A DNA stretch of 64,000 bases from Hemicentrotus pulcherrimus (lineage: Eukaryota; Echinodermata; Echinoidea; Camarodonta; Strongylocentrotidae), in contig BEXV01000064.1 of the NCBI GenBank assembly GCA_003118195.1, forward strand, positions 192,735-256,734. The letters are read 5' to 3'. The notes under the pieces are model-generated. The model had not been told where the DNA came from. It did no database searches and was given only the letters and a program-made list of their open reading frames with translations. Positions 25,532 through 36,240 of the stretch are shown here, piece by piece. The position numbers were made by a program, and so were the translations under genes. Numbering within the stretch: position 1 is the first letter of the stretch; each line of letters opens with the position of its first letter.

Positions 25532-25691
25532 CATGGAAACATTGCACCAGTCAATAGTAAATGCAGGCTGGAAGAATCCATTGACATCAGTAGGGGTGTA
25601 TGTTCTACCTTGCTGGCAGGGACCAATGGCATTTGATATCACACCGGCTAGAGTCTCTGATTCTTGTCGCGCACCAATGGTGACTTTTACC
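25532..25691 (-). CDS. SGCE: alpha/epsilon-sarcoglycan exon (membrane-proximal ectodomain)
   Basis: This 160-base exon starts after acceptor ATACAG and ends before donor GTAATG. It encodes VKVTIGARQESETLAGVISN, AIGPCQQGRTYTPTDVNGFF and QPAFTIDWCNVSM (residues 181-233). The FxIDWCxxS signature near the end is diagnostic of alpha/epsilon-sarcoglycans. Asn in NVS (about residue 230) is a potential N-glycosylation site. Vertebrate epsilon-sarcoglycan has four cysteines in this stretch; here only two are seen, at about residues 205 and 229. They are the ones matching the last two, so one of two disulphides may be missing. The exon ends in phase 0, and the next one follows after an intron of only 582 bases. 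Confidence 0.92.
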
Positions 25692-26490
25692 CTGTATATA
25701 AGCACATCCAGGAGACAAACAAACAAAAAATTATGCATATAAATATCTTCAAGCATTCATGATGCATGATATGCACTAACATGTACACTGTCATCTTGCA
25801 ACAACAAAAAAATCATTTCATTAGTGTTGTAATTAGAAACTAATTTTAATGTTTTATTTAAGAGTTTTCTTTGTGAATTGAAGCAATATAAAAGATTATG
25901 CTATAACATATATATCTCTTTCTCCTGAATATTGTATAACTTGTAGCATTTCTTCCTCAAAAGCCCTCAACTCAAGAGGACCGTATCTCTCTACAAGGTA
26001 TGGAATGAAGCAAACAGAGAGAAGGAAATGCAAGTGTCAGTGAAACAAGTCAACAACTAGCCTTGGCGTTGCTTCACAGCCTGTTAAACAACCAATAAGT
26101 GACCACATTTTGACAAGTTAAATAGCATGAATTCTCAGAACACATCTGCACTGGCTAGATCTGTAGCTATGGGGGATGAGCTAATTTGTTCTATTTCCAC
26201 TCATTACTACAAAGGCATGATGAGTTCCTTTGTGAAACTAGCCAAAGTTCAATCACTTGTGGCTGAACCTAGCTGACCATTTCAGCTATCTCTATCAGAC
26301 TAGAATATAGTTAGCTTGTATGTTGATAAAAAGGGCTCTCAAACATGAACAGATTGTTTCAATTATCATCCCGGAAAGATAGTTATTATTTCCTCTATTG
26401 ATGCAGTTCGACAAGGAAAAGAGGTTTAAAAGATAATAAATTTGGATTAACTTGAACAGGAAATACCTTGTCCATCTCTCTTGCGCTCTA

Positions 26491-26670
26491 GCTGATAAGA
26501 GATCAATATACTTAATATATGTAGTTTCATAATTCATGACCAATCATATTTCATGTGAACATACAAATCTTAGTATTTAAGATGATGAGAGATCAATACA
26601 CTAAATATAAGTAGTTTCATAAATCATGACCAATCATATTTTATCTGAACATACAAATCTTAGTATTTAA
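26491..26670. repeat. tandem duplication, two 90-base units
   Basis: GATCAATATACTTAATATAT at 26501 and GATCAATACACTAAATATAA at 26591 begin equivalent stretches. Both units end with CAAATCTTAGTATTTAAGAT. Identity is high with a few substitutions, so the duplication is recent compared with the surrounding repeats. Confidence 0.9.
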
Positions 26671-26836
26671 GATAGTACTTGCATGAAAAATATAACATTC
26701 AAATACAAGATTGTAGGGTCAGAGGCCATGTAAATGCACCTTTCCAAACATTATTCATTATGATCTCATACATGATATGAATCATAAAAACAAGTAAAAG
26801 CTAACTCAATTTTAATTTCAATGTCAAAATCACCCA

Positions 26837-26975
26837 GGGCCCCCGTCTTACAAAGAGTTGCGATTGATCCAAATCAATTGCTAGTCCTCCAATCAATCGC
26901 AAGTTTGCAGTCTCCTATCTCTTATGTACATGTACATGCATGCGATTGATATCAACTCTTTGTATGACAGGGCCC
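26837..26975. mobile_element. foldback MITE with GGGCCC tips
   Basis: The left end, GGGCCCCCGTCTTACAAAGA, and the complement of the right end, GGGCCCTGTCATACAAAGAG, are matching tips. GCGATTGAT occurs in both arms, in inverted order. The small size and whole-length fold fit a MITE; the superfamily is unknown. Confidence 0.75.
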
Positions 26976-29900
26976 AGATCAAACTATATACCGGTGATCA
27001 CCTTAAAAAATACTTTGAAGATACAATAACCTAAAAGAAAAAGAATATCTTGCAGAATTCCTGATCAACTGTGAATATTCCATTAAGAATCCCATCACAT
27101 GAAGCAGGACAGGAAACTGACATGGTCATGGAATCAAAGGGGATGCCATAAAATCAATCAAACTGGCAACCCTGAACTCAGACTCACAGCTATGCTTACT
27201 CAAAACTTTACATAACTCTCCCTTGTCACACCTTCATAATCTTACTAAGAACTTTTCTGTGGTTGATTTTGGGTGTGTGAGGTATGACACAAGCCGAGGT
27301 TGGTAACTTCCTTTTCTAAATCTAGACAACATAATACATAATGTCCAATAAGTAATCATAGTTTATATTTGCTGCCATGAAAGCATATATGTGATGCTCT
27401 TTTTCTAGATGCAATGCAGCTCCTTGCTTTCCTCTACACTACTCACAGGAAAAGCTGGGTTTGGTTTTTGGTTTAGGGTCAAGAAACAGGAGGTTGGAGC
27501 CCTTTGGTTTGACTTTGAAAGTGAAGTTCTGCCACTTTTTAAGAAAGTTCTGAGGTGAAATGGAAACGACAACAAATTAAGTGTTTCAAGCACGGGATGC
27601 TAGATGAAGTAAGTTTAACTATCCATGAAACTGAAGGTTGGTTTCCTTATCGAAACCATTGCTTTCAGAAGGGTATCCCTTTGCTTTCATTACTTCCCGT
27701 TTGCCAATCATTGAAAGTAATAAATCATGGAATACCTGCGGGTAAAGCAGAAAATAAATCTTGAGTTTACTCTAGTCATCTCTGGGATGAATAAATGAAT
27801 CATACAAGTGTAATTAAAGAGATATAAGAGAAAGTCAGTATGGCTTGGGATATAGAAGGGGAAGGGTTTTATTCTAAAGTCATATTGTTTTCATCAATCC
27901 CTTCTGAGCGATGCGCTCGTACAATTAGATATTTAGAACAGGTGGATTACTGAAGCCATGGCATGGTCTAATATAGATGGTCCCTATGCACTCTCTTCCT
28001 CTTCGTAAATGAAATGAGTATGAGTCTGGCCTTACAAAAGTATAACACCTTACACTCAGACATACAGTTCTTGAAAAACTATCATATACACACAAATTTA
28101 ATAAGGATATACATGTATCCTCCAAATTTGTTGCGGGTTATTCCTACCTTGGAGGTGGAATTTGCTACAGCCCAAGATCAGCTCATGACGGGCTGTTTGA
28201 CACTGTCAAATACACCTGCATCTTGTGTGGATATATAGGCCAGCATCTCTCCCCTATTTTCTAGATAACACAGCTAGTGTGAACATGACGCTAATCAGCA
28301 ATCTAGAACACATCAAGGGTATTCTCTCTCAGTATGCTCCACATGTTACCCAGCTTTGCTCCTTATCTTCTTGGCCCACTTGCTTTCTCTCACTCATCTC
28401 CTCTTAACATCCAAATTGTTTGAGCAATCTCTTTCTGCCCGTTACTGAGCAATCTCTCTATACAGTAGTGCCTTGTTATGTTACTGAGTTTGTTTGAGTA
28501 TATTTGGAGTTTGTGGCATCCACTATGTCTCAATCTCGAACATCATGAAATAATAATCTTGTACCTTTACTTACTCGAGGGAACATTGCCTAATCAGAGG
28601 TGTACCATTACCTCATTCGCTTTAGAGATATACCCCAGAAGATATTTTCTATCTTTTGTTACAACTGAAATGCAAGGAGTGTTGTTATTCAACCAAGAGA
28701 TTTACTTTTTTTGGAAATTTTGGGGAAAAAAAGCAAGAAAAGCAGTCATCATCTCAAAAGAGTTGAATATCTTTCAGATTTTAGACAACTTAAAATAGTT
28801 AATGCTGTCTTTAAACAAAATATTGGAACACTTTCTTGCCTCTTCTTGCCATTTCTTGCCCGAGTCATTGGGCAGTTTCTGACTATCAGAATAGATACAT
28901 GTAGTCTAGAACAGCAAATAATTTGTCACTCAAAGCACAATCTGTAACTAGGAGACTCCCCCCATGATGCATGATGGGTTTGATCTACGTCTTATTACAG
29001 ACCACCATGGAGATGACACATCAGAACATCTCTGATGTTGGGTGGAGTCTTGGAATTAGCCCTCACAGTTATTTTAGACATTGCACAGTCATCTTAAATG
29101 TCATGATACTTTCCTTGGAGCAAGGATTTCTTTTTTTAAAGTTCCTGTATTTCACAACACTCTGATAGTGGGACTACATGTAATATTGTAAGAAAGGCCC
29201 TAAAAATGGTGCTTAATGTTATTTAGGGTCAATATCTTCAAGTTGAAAGATAAATGTTTATTTTGAAAAAAAGTTTATTGATGTATTTTACCACTCCCTA
29301 AAAGCAAAACTTTTGTTTGAAAAGTGCCATAATGTTATCAATCATACATTATACATGTAGCTGCACAATCTACCTTTCTTTGGCAATGCATTTCATCTTA
29401 TATTTAATAAAAACGATTATGAGAATATATTGTGCAACATGAGAATTAGGGTATCCGTAGTTGAAAATGCCTGATGACACTGGAAGGGTTAAACCAAATT
29501 TAATCTTACACACATTTAATACTTCAAACATTCCTGGGAATACATCACCAAATCATCTGTTTCTCCTAACTTGTTTCGAAATCCCACACCTCCTTGACAT
29601 TCCCAAATCATGATGCTGATCAGGAGTTTGCATGGAATGAGAAAGAACAATGCTCGACAGGAAAACCAGCCCGGCCCTCACACTCCCAGGCCCATGCCCA
29701 TGGAGTTCCTGTGCCATTGTTCTGCAACCAAGGCAGCAGTGAGTGGACATCCCTGGAGAGCCTCAAGGAACAGGGTTGAACTGCGGACTTCTCTCAGGGT
29801 CGGTGATGAATGTTCCTATACTTCCTTCGATATGTGATACAGCAAACATCAATGATCATTGGATTACTAATCAATCAGTCAGTAGACACATGTGGATGAC

Positions 29901-30759
29901 GCTAGTTCAAGGACTTCATGTTTTGGGGGTGAAGACTTTTGGTTAACTGAATTTTGTGCATTAATTCTCAAGATAAAATGTAGAAGCACAGAATATCCAT
30001 GTTGTACATATATATGTTTAGTTCTGATTTTGACCTTTTGATGACCTTTTGGTGACCCTTCACAAGGGAGTGATCGATGGATATTCTAGATACAATATGC
30101 ATCATCACAATGATCTCCTATTTTGTCTGCACTACAATAAACATGCATGAGAAAGTCTTCAGAAAGTAGTGCAATACTACTCCAAATATCTATGCCAAGA
30201 GGTATTTAATGGTATACTGTTGCATCTTGATATCTTCTACAAAATGTTTTGTATATCTATAGCTGGATTTAATGGAGTAATAGTGACATTTTGGTGGTTC
30301 AAGGCACTGCAAAATATGTCAGATGGGTGTCATACAGGCAAAACACTTACAAACTACTGTTCTACAACGAAGCTATGGTGCGATACTGGCTAATGAGTGA
30401 TCAGCTCCCTGGAGAGTTTGCAGGAAAAGGGTCGATCTGAGTGCTTCTCACTCCATTGGCAATAAACATAAACAAAAGGATGTCATGTTCTCAGCGTTCA
30501 TGCTTAGACAGTACTCCACTGAGATGTGATTCAGCAAACATCACTGTTCATTGGATTAGAAGTCAATCAGTCACTGACCAAGCTTGTATCACATTACAAA
30601 ACTTCTTGAACTTAGTTTTCCGAAATAAAAACATACAACAGTGCCTTCATTCACTTTTACAATAACCTGCCACACACGATGAACAGCCAGCAGAATAAAC
30701 TAAAATATGGTTGATAAATCTGTAAGGTGCATCAGCTTCTGCACTCTTCCTCTACACCA

Positions 30760-30915
30760 GGGACCCGTTTCACAAAGCCTTTTTTTTCTTGAATAATAAT
30801 TGACAAAAAAAATCAGTGAGAAATCTGCTGATAACCAATCAGAAGCAAGGATTTGACTAGCTTATAACAAAAACTGTCATTTGTCACTGATGACAAGTTT
30901 TGTGAAATGGGGCAT
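30760..30915. mobile_element. foldback MITE with CCCGTTTCACAAAG tips
   Basis: It starts GGGACCCGTTTCACAAAGCC, and the complement of its right end is ATGCCCCATTTCACAAAACT. The inner arms carry GACAAA and TCAGTGA in inverted order (TCACTGATGACAAG on the right). The size of about 156 bases and full-length fold indicate a MITE. Confidence 0.65.
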
Positions 30916-31289
30916 AGGACTCCATAGCAACCTTTTATTCCGGGGGTCAGACGTGATCTTTTGGGGTCAAAGGGCACTGTGCATAGTACTCTTGTTAAGG
31001 TTCATAAAGTCTAACAGTGACCTTGTATTGAGGGGTAACAAATACATCCCAGAACTTCTGATTATCTTTGAAAACAAACTTACTGTAATTTTTTTTATAA
31101 TATTGAACTCTACCGAAAGTCTCACAGGAAAAAAAGGTAATCTATGATCAGCGGGCATTCAACAACCTGGCTCAATTACTTTTCCCTGTGTATAATTAGG
31201 CAAACTGCTGCAATATTGAATATTGTTAAAGGGATATTCCAAAGATTTCTGAGTGCATACAAATCTCCTCCAACTTAAAGCCACAATGT

Positions 31290-31470
31290 CCTACTTGTAG
31301 CTACTTGCTCCCTCTATATAGAAAACAATACCTAATTGGTGACCATTGGTCCCACATGATCCTCTTTTTCTTATGTTAATTGAGAGCTGAGTTGATGACA
31401 TAACCACCTGTCCAGTGACCTTGCAGTGTGGTCTAATCCCTCCTATAAACTAGTACAGATAAGCTTTAAG
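31290..31470 (-). repeat. dispersed repeat, copy 2 of a pair
   Basis: Inverted partner of 21662-21842. It carries CTACTTGTAGCTACTTG, the complement of GGACCAATGGTCAC, and TGGTCTAATCCCTCC. A third, independent block of similarity follows a different pattern and is described with the tRNA-like cluster. Confidence 0.75.
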
Positions 31471-32924
31471 CTAGAGAAGCATCTTGGTTAATGAGTGATC
31501 ACCCCAAGGGAGTCTTGAGGAAGAGGGTTGAACTCGAAGATTCTCACTGTGTTAGTAACAAATAAAATATAAGGACATATATCGCTCTCACAGTTCATGC
31601 CTGTAAGAACCGTCTTCACAAGTCAGTTTACAAAAAAGATTGCTGTATCATTCTGATCTGGGACAATGAGCCCAATCACATCTAGTCTCAAGCTTAATTT
31701 GAATTGGAAATGCAAATACTGGATTTCTTCATCATTGCATTTACATGTAGCTTGAGTTATTATCACACAGAAATTAAGGCTGGTTCATGAAATAGCCTGC
31801 AGTTTGGACTATTGGCTGGCTATATGCTGGCAAAAACACATTCAGACTTTGACATGCTCCATAGCTTGAGCTAATTCTTCATGTGACTGCTCACCTCACA
31901 TCAAGCAGGGAACTTCAACCTTGGGCAGGCTCTACACAAGCACTATTACATCGGACCTCATATCTCAAACTCACGTTTGTCTTGAGCTAATGGAGAAGCA
32001 CCAATCATCCACTGAGCTATGATTCAGCTATCTATCAATGTTCATTGGACTCAATCAGTCTATTGAAGAATGACAACATACCCTCAACAACTAAACCTAT
32101 TGTTCAAATGAAAATAAGAAAAAGATGTTTCCCCATGAATACATAATTTGATCTTAGATTCATCCATATGGATCATATTTATTTCAAATTACATGAAAGT
32201 ACTTTTCAAAGAAGAATTGAATGTATCACTCTAAATAACTACATGCCTGAGTCAGCACACGTATGCAGGTCTCCTTGTTCGCCTAATGTATCTCACATAT
32301 GCTAGACATATGCAAATCCAATGACTGTCTAAAATGTTTACAAATGAGCAGGTTGCATACAGTCAAGTTTCACGATTGTCTTTTTTTAAAACTAAAATGT
32401 ATAAATGAATGAAAAGGTAATTGGTATGCAAGCAACTTAAATATACATTCTATATACTTCACAAATTTGACGTTCTCCATTTTTTTCCATGAGAAACAAT
32501 CGTACATTTCAGGAATACTACAATATCAAAGAATCATCTTCACTAGCTAATTACAACTGTTTTAAAAATCAATAGTTTAATAATGATTTATAATATTCTT
32601 TCTTTCAAATGAAAGGTCATTGTAAGACAAGTGCATCTAGCACCATACAGACGGAATCTACCTGGTCATGCGTTGTATTCCCAAGGGGGATTCCCCAGGG
32701 GGTCGTAAAAGCAGACAATACACATCATGATGACAGGCATTGGGTATACCGTTCAGCTCAAGTCATGTGCTATGGTATCCTCTAGAAATTCATCAGGATT
32801 GAGAAACAGACAATGAAATCAATAAAAGCTTCCGTATATAAATTGCCCTGGGTCCTGGGATACTGCTAAAATAAATTAGAAGTTTTTTGGAGGTCATTGG
32901 AAGCTTACTGAGACAAAGGAGGGG

Positions 32925-33240
32925 AGAATGAGAGAGAGAAAGATAAGAGAAAAGAAAAGAACAAAACAAGAAGACAAAGAGAGAGGGAAAGGAAGGGAGA
33001 GATACTGTGTGTGAAAAAGAGCAGGAGAAAAAGAGATTATTAGAAATATACACTGTTATTACTTACATCTGTGTTTAACACGAGAAGACAAACAGGTAAA
33101 CAAGAGAAAAATAGAACGAGAGAGAAAGAAGGAAAGAATGGTAGAGAAAGAAGGAAAGCATGGGAGAGAGTGAGAGAGAGAGCGAGGGAAAGAAAGATGG
33201 GATGAATGAGAGAGAAAAAAGGTGAAAGAGAAAATCAAAG
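32925..33240. repeat. purine-rich low-complexity tract
   Basis: A long run of GA-rich, imperfect units is interrupted near 33050 by ordinary sequence. The Ser/Leu/Phe-rich frames on the other strand are artefacts of this composition. Confidence 0.8.
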
Positions 33241-33334
33241 GATTAAGGCAAAGATGACATAAGTCTACACTTAACACCTTGACTTCCTTTGGGCAGTCTT
33301 GGATTTAATATGGCCCACATGTGAACACTTACCT

Positions 33335-34605
33335 GTGGCAATATTTGGTCACTGTTTATACGCCAGTCTCCTTCCTGTATGGTCACAGTGCTGTGTTCAT
33401 ATTCTATTTTATACAATGTTGGTATGTATGGTCAGAATGTATTCAGGCCCCTCCCCGGCCACAGGGTTGAACTCATATCTTAAGATTTAGATTTTCTTGG
33501 TCACTGTTCACATTCTCGTACCGTTGTATCCTTTACGTTGGAACAGTCAGTATTCCCACCTCCTCACTGCATACTTTACAGACACTTTGTAGTGCATGGA
33601 AACTTTGTGAATTTCACTAGTTTGCTTATTTGTGACAATTTCATGCTGGAAAATGATCTGAATCACAACTGATACATTGTAGAACACTTAATGTGGGCAA
33701 ATGACCAAGTTTCTTGCCCTAGAAATAGCTGTAATTTACGATTTGTGAAGGATTCATGTCATAAAAGCTTCTATTTTTGCAGTAGTCACAGAGTTACATG
33801 TATGCTCACACGGAATGATTAATTTTGTTGCTGTTTACGTTCTAGTCTCCTTCTTGAAGAGTATGAGTATATTAATTATGTTTTTTTTCTTTTCTGTAGA
33901 GTTTAATTAGTGCGGTCAGTCTGTGACCATATAGTCTCCTTCCTGTATGGTCAAAGGGATAAATTCTGATATGTTTGGTCAGTTAATATTTTAGTATCCT
34001 TCCTTCATGGTCTGGTCACAGGTATAGGTTCATATATCTAAAGGTCTTGACCCATTTGGTCACTGTTTATATTCATGGCTTCTAACAGCATGGCTATACA
34101 CGTAGGTATATGTATATTCACCATATTCTATAGCTATACCCCTAGCCACTGTTTATATGCACTGAGTGTCGTAACCTTCTTCTTTAAATCCTATTCATAT
34201 TTCTTCACTAACTATCGTATGATGATGATGACGATGATACACATCATTGTTACAGTCTTAGAGGATTCAATTTTTAACTTTTATCTGTATTTTCATGGTC
34301 TAGTGGATATGTCACGGGACTGTGGATCACCTGGTTTGGGATTCAAGTCCCGCCGCAGCACTAATGTCCTTTGGCAAGACATTAATCTACATTTGCTTCT
34401 CTCCACCCATGAGTAGTGAATGGGTACCTGGTAGGAATTTATTCCTGAACTGCTCTGAGCGCATTAGGGCAGATGGTTTAAAGCCAGGGTAATAATACTA
34501 CTTTTTAGGTGCCTTCAGCGTCCCCTGGGATGGATACATGCGCAGTATCAATGCAGCTACGGTTATCATAAATTGCCTATTCTTCTTTCTGTATGATCAC
34601 AGGAA
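33335..34605 (+). repeat. degenerate interspersed motif array
   Basis: A loose motif combining TGGTCACTGTTTATA and AGTCTCCTTCCTGTATGGTC recurs. It is seen around 33338, 33366, 33498, 33840, 33930, 33950, 34000, 34057 and 34585, often only half of it, with variable spacing of 50 to 250 bases. It looks like an old minisatellite or a repeatedly duplicated element, later interrupted by the SINE at 34296. Confidence 0.5.
34296..34558 (+). mobile_element. tRNA-derived SINE, family A
   Basis: The head is tRNA-like: TGGTCTAGTGGATATGTCAC serves as A box and GGGATTCAAGTCCC as B box, at the usual tRNA distance. The body contains TGTCCTTTGGCAAGACATTA and GGGTACCTGGTAGGAATTTA. The body is shared with 55741-55993 and 15490-15640. 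The short Met-initiated frame through it is not a gene. Confidence 0.8.
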
Positions 34606-35531
34606 TAAAAGCATTTATATTAACACACATTTATAACATAATTTGATTTGTCTGTTTTCTGGTCTATATCTGTTATGCTCCCTATCATCATAACTGAAAC
34701 TATAAGTGTTCTAACAAAATGATTGTCCAATTTGAATTATGAATACTCCTAATTGGCCTACCTCAATTATTTATTTGTTCTTCTTCTCTAAACTATGATG
34801 TAACAATTTAATACACCTACGAACATTCTTCCATGACTTTTTTTTTAGGAATGGACCATTCTCTGTACTGGCCAGCATGCTCTGGACAGTCGTCTTCAAA
34901 GAGAAAATATCCCAGGCGTGTATATGTATATTGTGAGGTTTAAGAGGAAGGTAGCATGAGAGACGAAGTAGGGCAGGAAACAGAAATCCTTGAAGAATAG
35001 TTCAGGTGTGCAACTGAAATAGGATGTAGAGCTGAAGAGTTCCCCCAAGCAACCAGAGCTATACAGACAACATCTGGTGAAGTATCAAGCAGTATTCCCC
35101 TTCAGTTTATCTTGCTAAGCCTCCCAATGTTTGTGGTGCAGACAAAGAAATAGTTGGTCTAGAGCCAACAGGTGAGTTCCCCTAAATACATCACATGACT
35201 TTTCTTGAAATAAAGAAATTAAAGAAATCCTTGGGTAAGATTAAAGAAATGATGTCATTGTTTATCCATGTCTCTGGTGCACGAAGACACAATTGTGTGT
35301 CTGTCCAGATGTGACTCGGTGGTGAAAAATCAGATATAGCACCAATCTTGAACTCGGCCGACAATCTCACAGGAAACCTGTAACGTATGATCAGCGGGCA
35401 TTCAATAAACTGGCACAATTAAAAGCGTGGAGAAAAAAAGCCTTTGTACAAAACATCTCATATCTGTTTTAGAGTAGCAAAAGCTTAATCTTACCAATAG
35501 GATTTCTTTGGTTGATATGAATTTCAACCGT

Positions 35532-35715
35532 GCCACTCCTTTGCTGAAGCAATTGCATTGGCTGCCAATCAGACAACGCATAGTGTAATAATATACAAGT
35601 GTCTCCAAGGTGCACCATGAATACTCCATGTGCATAAAACAAACAGTAAAGCTGGAGGTGATAATGCTTTTCAGGCCTCTGCACCACAACTGTGGATGAC
35701 CTGCCAGAATCTGTA
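35532..35715 (+). pseudogene. non-LTR retrotransposon (LINE) reverse transcriptase remnant
   Basis: Starting at 35532 the plus strand encodes ATPLLKQLHWLPIRQRIV before a stop. The LHWLPIxxRI motif is characteristic of the C-terminal part of CR1/L2/Rex-type LINE reverse transcriptases. In another frame, from 35656, GDNAFQASAPQLW follows, which matches the AFS.AAP.LWN motif that lies downstream in the same proteins. Order and spacing are right, but stops and frameshifts break the reading frame. It is a dead fragment. Confidence 0.7.
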
Positions 35716-35801
35716 TGCCTGTCCAGAGGTCTAGATGGATGATAACTCACTGGAAAGTGACATACATTCACACAGACCTTGCTATCAAAAGATGATACAG
35801 G

Positions 35802-35986
35802 TAAAATCAAACCTGCTTTAGTGACCACTTGCATAGAAAGACCAACCGTCTATAAAGACCAAATCATTTGTTTCCCTCCATACGGTATTACGGTTTCTTA
35901 TTGATACCTGTACATATAGACCATCTGCCTATAAAGATCACTTTTTAGGCTCCCTTGTGAGATCTTACATATAGGTTTAACTGTAT
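35802..35986. mobile_element. dispersed MITE, copy 2 (AAACCTG...AGGTTTAACTGTA)
   Basis: Shares ends and the inner phrase GTCTATAAAGACCA with the element at 9753-9907. TCAAACCTG on the left and AGGTTTAACTGTA on the right are inverted. It lies directly beside the LINE remnant and about 50 bases from a sarcoglycan exon. Confidence 0.55.
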
Positions 35987-36035
35987 CTACCGAGGACATA
36001 CAGACATTCGCCTGCTAAATAATCAGACTATTTAC

Positions 36036-36240
36036 CCATACTTCTGGTCCGGCTGCGGATTGAGTGGTACTCTTAGTCCTAGGTCCTGTGCAGAGGTCAG
36101 CGACTGTATGATGACCTGTGACCCTTGACCCCAGAATGCATTAACCCCTGACCTGAAGTCATCTTGTACCTCAGTGTCTAGAATGTCGGCTAGGTTCAGG
36201 TTGGTGATAAAGAAATCTGCTTGGTATCTAGAAGAGGTAC
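36036..36240 (-). CDS. SGCE: alpha/epsilon-sarcoglycan exon (ectodomain core)
   Basis: This 205-base exon begins after the acceptor CTTAG and ends before the donor GTAAAT (2+67x3+2). It encodes residues 113-179. They start with TSSRYQADFFITNLNLADIL, which parallels the family's PYQAEFFIKN segment, and go on to AFWGQGSQVIIQSLTSAQDL and GLRVPLNPQPDQKY, which parallel the ITSALDRGGRVPLP and KEGVYV segments. The last codon GG|G is completed by the next exon as Gly, giving a YGVKV junction like the family's EGVYVMVG. The role within the ectodomain is lateral contact with other sarcoglycans; this is known of the family, not visible here. Confidence 0.92.

Larger units (their letters stand above)
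29720..32070 (-). repeat. cluster of diverged tRNA-like repeats, family B
   Basis: At least three related segments lie at about 29735-29885, 30405-30590 and split over 31490-32065. On the minus strand they share a leader like GAYTGATTGAGTCCAATGAACA, then TTGATGTTTGCTGAATCA, then an A-box-like ATAGCTCAGTGGATGATTGG (best at 31995-32020). After that comes a B-box-like GAGTTCAACCCTC (best at 31510). The order fits tRNA-derived SINEs, but the leader before the A box and the wide spacing are unusual. Confidence 0.5.
25692..36035 (-). other. SGCE: sarcoglycan intron (10.3 kb)
   Basis: This is the largest intron seen. From low to high coordinate it contains a 90-base tandem duplication (26491-26670), two foldback MITEs (26837-26975 and 30760-30915), a family of tRNA-like repeats between 29720 and 32070, the inverted copy of the 21.7-kb repeat (31290-31470), a purine-rich tract (32925-33240), a degenerate motif array (33335-34605), a SINE (34296-34558), a LINE remnant (35532-35715) and a MITE (35802-35986). 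Confidence 0.65.

Noticed and set aside
35469..35834. 121-residue minus-strand frame
   Set aside because: It is antisense to the LINE remnant, which reads on the plus strand, and carries no motif of its own.
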